From Solirubrobacterales bacterium (GTDB lineage Bacteria > Actinomycetota > Thermoleophilia > Solirubrobacterales > Solirubrobacteraceae), in NCBI GenBank assembly GCA_019239445.1, contig JAFAZV010000275.1, positions 1-38,171 on the forward strand: a DNA stretch of 38,171 bases. Direction: 5' to 3'. The translations under genes and the position numbers were made by a program. Shown in pieces: positions 33,259 to 38,171 of the stretch. Positions within the stretch are counted from its first letter, which is position 1, and each line of letters opens with the position of its first letter. The notes under the pieces are model-generated. The model had not been told where the DNA came from and ran no database searches. It worked only from the letters and a program-made list of their open reading frames with translations.

Positions 33259-36200
33259 TCAGCCGGTGAATCGCGGCGGCGCAGGTGCCGGCGGCGCCAC
33301 GAGCTGGATCGTGGCTCGTGCCTGTGTCTCGCGAACTCCGTCGGCTGAGGCGGTAGCGCGGTTGGTCAGCCGCTGCGTCCGCTGGGCGTCGGCACGCACG
33401 CGCACGCGGAAGTGCCGGCTCTTACCCTTGGCCAGCGACGAGATCCTCCAGCACGCGCGACCGCGATGGAAGCTGGCGCCTTGGGTTGAGACGAACATCA
33501 TGCCGCGACCCAGGAGATCGCATACCTGCGTCGCCAGTGCCGGCTCGGGGCCGAGCGATCGCACGGCGATGATGAACGAGAACGTCTGTCCCGGCCCGAC
33601 CGACTTCTGAGCCGCGGACTTCGTGATCCGCAGCGCCGCCGGTCCGGGTCTGATCTGCGTCGTCACTCGAGCCAGATTGTTGGCGCCGTTGCCGTCCGGC
33701 GTGCTCGAGCTGACGCCGGCGGCGTTCCTCAAGCGCCCGACAGTCTCGGGCGCCGCCACGATAGTGATCCGGGCCACGCCTCCCGACGCAAGCGACGCCA
33801 GCTTGCACAACACCGACCTGACCTTGCTGCACGACCCGCCGGCGGCGTGCATCGAGACGATCTTCACCGCGGCCCCGAAAACGTCAGTCACGACCGGATT
33901 CGCCGCTGTCGCCGGGCCATGGTTGCTGACCGTGATCGTGTAGGTGAGCGGTCGCCCGGTGCGCCCGGTGTGGTGGTTGACGGTCTTCGTGATCGACAGG
34001 TCCGCCGAAGGCGACGGCCCGGGCGGCTCCGGGGCGGTCGGTCGCACCGTCGCGTCGGCGCTCAGCAAAGCCGGCCGAGCGACCGGCTCGTTCGCCGCCG
34101 CGGTGGCTCGGTTGGTGAGCGTGCCGCCGGCGGTTCCGGCGGCAACCTCGGCCGTGACCACGACCATCGCGGTTGCCCCCGCATTCAGCGTTCCCAGCCC
34201 GCAGGTGACGGTTTGCCCTGAGGCGCCGCAGCTACCTTGGCTCGCGACGGCCGAGCGGAACGAGAGGCCACTCGGCAACGCGTCGGCGATCTTGGCTCCG
34301 GTCGCCGGGCTCGGTCCCTTGTTGACCAGCGTCAGCGTGTAGCTCACGGCGCCGCCCGACGTCGGCGTCGGGTTCGAGGCAGTCTTGATGAGATCGAGGT
34401 CGACCAACGGCTGGACGTTGATCGTCGCGCTGGCGTCGTTGTTGGCCGGACTCGGATCGCGCTCGGCGGCGCTGACGCTGGCGAGATTGCCGAGTGAGGC
34501 TCCTGCGACCGCGGCCGTCGTTCGCGCCCTGATCGTCACGGAGCTCGTGTCGCCGCTGGCCAGCGTGGCGATCGTGCACGTGATCGCGCCGGACGCGTTG
34601 TCGCACCCCGGCGAGGCGTCGATGAACTCGAGGCCCGCGGGCAGCGAGTCGGTGATCTTCACGTTGCTGGCATCGTTCGGTCCGGCGTTCCTCGCCGTCA
34701 ACGTGTAGTTCACCTCAGCGTCGGTGGCCGGGCTCGGGTTCGAGACCGTCTTGCTGAGCGACAGGTCGGCCTCCGGATTGACCACGACCGCGGCGGCGTC
34801 GCTGTTGTCGCTCGGATCGAGCTCGGGCAGGGCGGGCGTGTCACCGCTGGCGACGCTACCGACGCTGGCGGTGTTGATCACCGTGGTTCCGGCGGTGCCG
34901 GTTGCCACCCGGGCGACGACTGTCGCCGTCTTCGTCTCACCGGGGCCGACGGCGCCCACGTCACAGGTGACGGTGGCGCCGCTGGCGCTGCAGTTGGCCG
35001 ACGCGGAGACGAACTGCAGCCCCGCCGGCAGCGGATCGGTGATCCTGGCTCCGGTCGTGCCGAGCCCGGTCGAGCCCCCACCCGATTCGCCGACCGGGTT
35101 GCTGTTCGTCACCGTGTAGGTGAACGTGACGAGGTCTCCCTCGTTGGCCACGCGCGGCGAGGCCGACTTCAACAGCGCCAGGTTCGCCACGCTACCGACG
35201 CCCACCGTGGCGCTGGCCGAGTTGTTGGAGTTGTCTTGATCGACGGTCGCCGCGCTGACGCTGGCGGTGTTCGTGGGCGTCGTGTTCGCGGCCGCCGCTC
35301 CGACTGTGACCGACAGGTTGATCGTTCGGCTGGTGCCGGCACCGACGGTGCCGAGCGCGCACGTGATCGTTCCGCCCGATCCGGCGCCCGGAGTGCACCC
35401 GGCGGCGGTGCTCGCGAGCGCGAGGCCCGGTGGCAGCGCGTCGGTGACCGAAACCGTGGACGCATCGCTTGGCCCCCGATTGGATACGACGAGCGAGTAG
35501 ATGAAGGTGTCCCCGACCGACAGCGGAGCGCTCACCGGCGTCACCCCGTCGCTCAGGAGCGCCTGCTTGGTGATCGACACGTCGGCGACCGGCCCGACGA
35601 GCTGGGTGAGCGTCGCGACGTTGTTGGATAGATCGGTGTCGGCCGCATCCGAGGTGACCGACGCTGCGTTGGCGATCGATTGTCCCTCGATGCCGCTGGC
35701 GAGCTGGCCGGTGATCGTGATCGTCTGCGGGCCCTCGGCGACGGCGAGCGACGCCCGCGTGCACACGACCGAGCCGCCCGCGCTGCCGGAAATCGTGCAG
35801 CTGAAGCCGCCGCCCGAGGCGCCAGTCGCGGTGAACCGAGCCGGAAGGGGATCGTTGACAACCACGCCCGTGGCGGTGTCGGGGCCTTGGTTTGTGACCG
35901 TGACGGTGAAGGTGTCGGCGCCGCCCGCGTTCGGGTTCGCGGGCCCGGTTTTGTCGACCCCGAGATCCGCGCTCGCCGGCGCCGTGACGGTGGCAGTGGC
36001 ACTGTTGTTGCTCGGATCGGGATCGGGCGTCGAGCTGGATACCGTGGCCTGGTTCGTGAGCGTGGCCGGCGCCGTGGCGACCGTCGCCGTGATCGTGATC
36101 GTCACCGTCGAGCCGGCGCTGACCGTTCCGAGAGAACACGACACGGTCGCGGTGCAGTTGCCTTGCGTCGTGTCGACGCTGATGTCGCGGTAGGACCCGG

Positions 36201-38171
36201 CTGACAGCGGATCGTCCACCGTCACGCCGGCGGCGTCCGACGGACCTGAGTTCTGGACCTGGAGCGTGTAGGTGACCTGGCCGCCGGAGGGCACCGTGTC
36301 GGGCTGCCCGACCTTGGTGATCGACAGGTCAGCCAAACCGCTCGCACCGCCGCCGTCGCTGGCGCTGCTCGACTCCGATCCTCCGCCTGACACGGTGGCA
36401 GTGTTGACGATCGTGGCCGGGGCGGGATTACGTACCGTCGCGTCGACGAGGATCGGTGGATAGCTACCGCCACCGGGGAGCGGATCGCTCCGCGAGCAGG
36501 TGAGGGTGAGCGCCTCGACACCGCAGCTCCAGCCGTTGCCACCGGCGTTGGCGAGCGCGCTGAAGGAGCTGGCCGGGAACGGATCGCTGACCGTCACCGT
36601 CGAGCCGTCGGTAGCGGCGTTCCCCGCGTTCGAGATGGCGAGCGTGAACGTCGTCGGCAGGCCTGCGACGAGGCTGCCGCTGTGGCTCTTGGAGATCGAG
36701 AACGAAGGCGCCGAGACGGTGTTCACAACCTGGGGCGAGGTATCGGTGAACGCCGTGCCCAGGGTCTGGCCGGTGAACGTGGCCGTAGCCTGGTTGACGA
36801 TCTGCTGCCCCGGAGCGTCAGTGGGGTCGATCTTGACGTCGAACGTCGCCGTGACGGTGGCGCCGGGCGCGAGCGTGCCGCCGCTGGTGCCGTTGCCACC
36901 CGCCCCGAGGCGGAAGATCGCCTCGACGGTGGCGGAGTTGAACTCGCCGGGATCGTCGCCGAGCGCGTCGGTGGGGCTCGCCGGCGCCTGCGGGCCGGCG
37001 GTGATGCGCAGGCTGCCTGGCACGTATGTCGATCCGGACGGAATCGGATCGCGCATCACGAAGTCGCGGGCCGCGTCGGCGCCGCTGTTGGTATAGGAGA
37101 CCGTGTAGCGCAGGGTGTCGCCGCGCTGATCAGGGCCCCCGGGGTGTGTCACGTTCACCGCCGACTTCGAGCTGGTGATGATCGGTGCGAAGAGGTCAGT
37201 GGCAAACGTCACCACGGCCGGGAAGTAGGTGTCGCCGCTCGTCGTGAGCAGGATGCTGGCCGAAGTCGCGTTGTTCGGCAGGATGCCGTTGCCGGCGACC
37301 AGCTTCGAGTCGTAGGCCCAGTTGTTGACGTCGCTGGGGTTGCGCGTGGTGACGTTGGCTCCGAGGTTCGAGATCGCGCTGCCGAAGAAGTTGTTGGGCG
37401 GATTGGCCGCGTCGGAGAGCCGGGTCCCGTTGAGGCTCGCGCTGTCTCCGGTCAGGCCTCCGTCCCCCTCGTAGGCGACGAAGCCGAGCGTCGTCCGCAC
37501 GGGTCCGTTCGGCGGCGTCCGGAACCCGGACACAGGGATCGTCGTGGGCGGCGACCCCGAGTTGACGCTGATGAAGCCGTCGTCGACGGTCAGGTTTCGA
37601 GGCGGCTGCGTCGGGTCGCGGTAGGCGACGACCAGCGTCCATCCGGCGTAGCGATCGCCCCCGGTGCCCGCTTGGACGTTCGCCACGCTGTAGCTGCCGG
37701 CGCCGGCCGCCCGCACCTGTGCTGTCACATCGGCGAAGGCGCTGTAGCGGCTCGGCGTGCCCGTCGAGCTGTCGACGACTGACGCGGTGAGCTGGGCATA
37801 CGTTGAGGCGCCGGGAACCCGGAAGCCGACCTGGTTGCGCAGCGCCGAGTTCGGGGCGCCGACTCCGTTCGGGCTCTGACCCGCCCGTGTGTCCGCGCCC
37901 CAGTACAGGCCGGCGAACAGGACGGTCGCCGTGGGCGGAAGGGACAAGTTCGACGAGGAGGAGTCGAACGAGGGACCCGATCCGGGCACCGTTCCAGGAT
38001 CGGTGTTGACGTACTGCATCAGGTACTGGTTGTTGTTCAGCGTGCTGTCCTGGCCCGTCGCAACCGCGGCGCCGTTGCGAGCCGCCGCGCAACCCGGAGC
38101 CGTCGGTGGACACACCATCAACGTGTTGGCGGCGAAGGCGATGTTGCCGGTGTCATCAGCGCTGAAGCGCG
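33259..38171 (-). CDS. Giant DUF11-repeat surface protein (partial; N-terminus beyond the right edge); head domain + about 10 DUF11 repeats + C-terminal PPRFTG
   Basis: Reading frame open to the window end (RFSADDTGNIAFAANTLMVCPPTAPGC...). Head ATVLFAGLYWGADTRAG...GGDRYAGWTLVVAYRDP; repeats of type ADLSITKxxxPxxxxxGxxVTYTLxVxNxGPSDAxxVxVxDPLP; ends APPAPAPPRFTG*. Confidence 0.92.
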   Translation of the reverse strand, partial: RFSADDTGNIAFAANTLMVCPPTAPGCAAARNGAAVATGQDSTLNNNQYLMQYVNTDPGTVPGSGPSFDSSSSNLSLPPTATVLFAGLYWGADTRAGQSPNGVGAPNSALRNQVGFRVPGASTYAQLTASVVDSSTGTPSRYSAFADVTAQVRAAGAGSYSVANVQAGTGGDRYAGWTLVVAYRDPTQPPRNLTVDDGFISVNSGSPPTTIPVSGFRTPPNGPVRTTLGFVAYEGDGGLTGDSASLNGTRLSDAANPPNNFFGSAISNLGANVTTRNPSDVNNWAYDSKLVAGNGILPNNATSASILLTTSGDTYFPAVVTFATDLFAPIITSSKSAVNVTHPGGPDQRGDTLRYTVSYTNSGADAARDFVMRDPIPSGSTYVPGSLRITAGPQAPASPTDALGDDPGEFNSATVEAIFRLGAGGNGTSGGTLAPGATVTATFDVKIDPTDAPGQQIVNQATATFTGQTLGTAFTDTSPQVVNTVSAPSFSISKSHSGSLVAGLPTTFTLAISNAGNAATDGSTVTVSDPFPASSFSALANAGGNGWSCGVEALTLTCSRSDPLPGGGSYPPILVDATVRNPAPATIVNTATVSGGGSESSSASDGGGASGLADLSITKVGQPDTVPSGGQVTYTLQVQNSGPSDAAGVTVDDPLSAGSYRDISVDTTQGNCTATVSCSLGTVSAGSTVTITITATVATAPATLTNQATVSSSTPDPDPSNNSATATVTAPASADLGVDKTGPANPNAGGADTFTVTVTNQGPDTATGVVVNDPLPARFTATGASGGGFSCTISGSAGGSVVCTRASLAVAEGPQTITITGQLASGIEGQSIANAASVTSDAADTDLSNNVATLTQLVGPVADVSITKQALLSDGVTPVSAPLSVGDTFIYSLVVSNRGPSDASTVSVTDALPPGLALASTAAGCTPGAGSGGTITCALGTVGAGTSRTINLSVTVGAAAANTTPTNTASVSAATVDQDNSNNSASATVGVGSVANLALLKSASPRVANEGDLVTFTYTVTNSNPVGESGGGSTGLGTTGARITDPLPAGLQFVSASANCSASGATVTCDVGAVGPGETKTATVVARVATGTAGTTVINTASVGSVASGDTPALPELDPSDNSDAAAVVVNPEADLSLSKTVSNPSPATDAEVNYTLTARNAGPNDASNVKITDSLPAGLEFIDASPGCDNASGAITCTIATLASGDTSSVTIRARTTAAVAGASLGNLASVSAAERDPSPANNDASATINVQPLVDLDLIKTASNPTPTSGGAVSYTLTLVNKGPSPATGAKIADALPSGLSFRSAVASQGSCGASGQTVTCGLGTLNAGATAMVVVTAEVAAGTAGGTLTNRATAAANEPVARPALLSADATVRPTAPEPPGPSPSADLSITKTVNHHTGRTGRPLTYTITVSNHGPATAANPVVTDVFGAAVKIVSMHAAGGSCSKVRSVLCKLASLASGGVARITIVAAPETVGRLRNAAGVSSSTPDGNGANNLARVTTQIRPGPAALRITKSAAQKSVGPGQTFSFIIAVRSLGPEPALATQVCDLLGRGMMFVSTQGASFHRGRACWRISSLAKGKSRHFRVRVRADAQRTQRLTNRATASADGVRETQARATIQLVAPPAPAPPRFTG

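Noticed and set aside
33259-33330. LPXTG-type or hydrophobic C-terminal anchor on the DUF11 protein
   Set aside because: No LPXTG, hydrophobic helix or basic tail is present at the C-terminus; only the PPRFTG ending.
33900-37100. DUF11 repeats as nucleotide-level tandem repeats
   Set aside because: Protein repeats are evident, but the nucleotide copies are diverged and unit lengths vary, so no recent tandem array is claimed.
36682-37782. 366-aa and other plus-strand ORFs across 33.6-38.0 kb
   Set aside because: All antisense to the DUF11 protein and mirror its repetitive codons; no independent domain motif.

Overview
This is a GC-rich bacterial chromosomal window. The gene repertoire suggests an actinobacterium, possibly Thermoleophilia/Solirubrobacterales-like, but that is an inference. 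I saw no rRNA, tRNA, CRISPR array, IS element, prophage or recognised defence island. Gene order from left to right: (1) the C-terminal tail of a protein that looks paralogous to a later gene, then a VOC ring-cleaving dioxygenase; (2) a minus-strand glycan-type operon of polysaccharide deacetylase, DegT aminotransferase and an epimerase + MGDG-synthase-like GT + TM + degenerate deacetylase fusion; (3) a VOC protein, DHA2 MFS exporter, RecD2-like helicase and aldose-1-epimerase-like protein with a probable non-canonical start; (4) a HATPase, small conserved proteins, an alpha/beta hydrolase and a repeat-bearing intergenic region; (5) a DJ-1/PfpI protein, a MarR-PDZ fusion, and an animal-type heme peroxidase translationally coupled to a UBP-type zinc finger; (6) a YdeI-like protein and a DUF11 surface protein; (7) a compact operon of amidohydrolase, cysteine-dioxygenase-like cupin, MIO-family ammonia-lyase homologue with a Gly-Thr-Gly triad, and degenerate MBL protein, divergent from a LacI regulator with three tandem operator-like sites; (8) a secreted GH79-like protein and a two-component system; (9) two beta-propeller lipoproteins and a giant DUF11 protein that shares its head domain and C-terminal PPxFTG tail with the first DUF11 protein. 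The best candidates for undescribed biology are the LacI-controlled lyase/dioxygenase operon, the DUF11 head-stalk-tail pair, the MarR-PDZ regulator next to the peroxidase-UBP pair, and the tripartite glycan fusion. All family calls come from reading motifs by eye; no searches were run.
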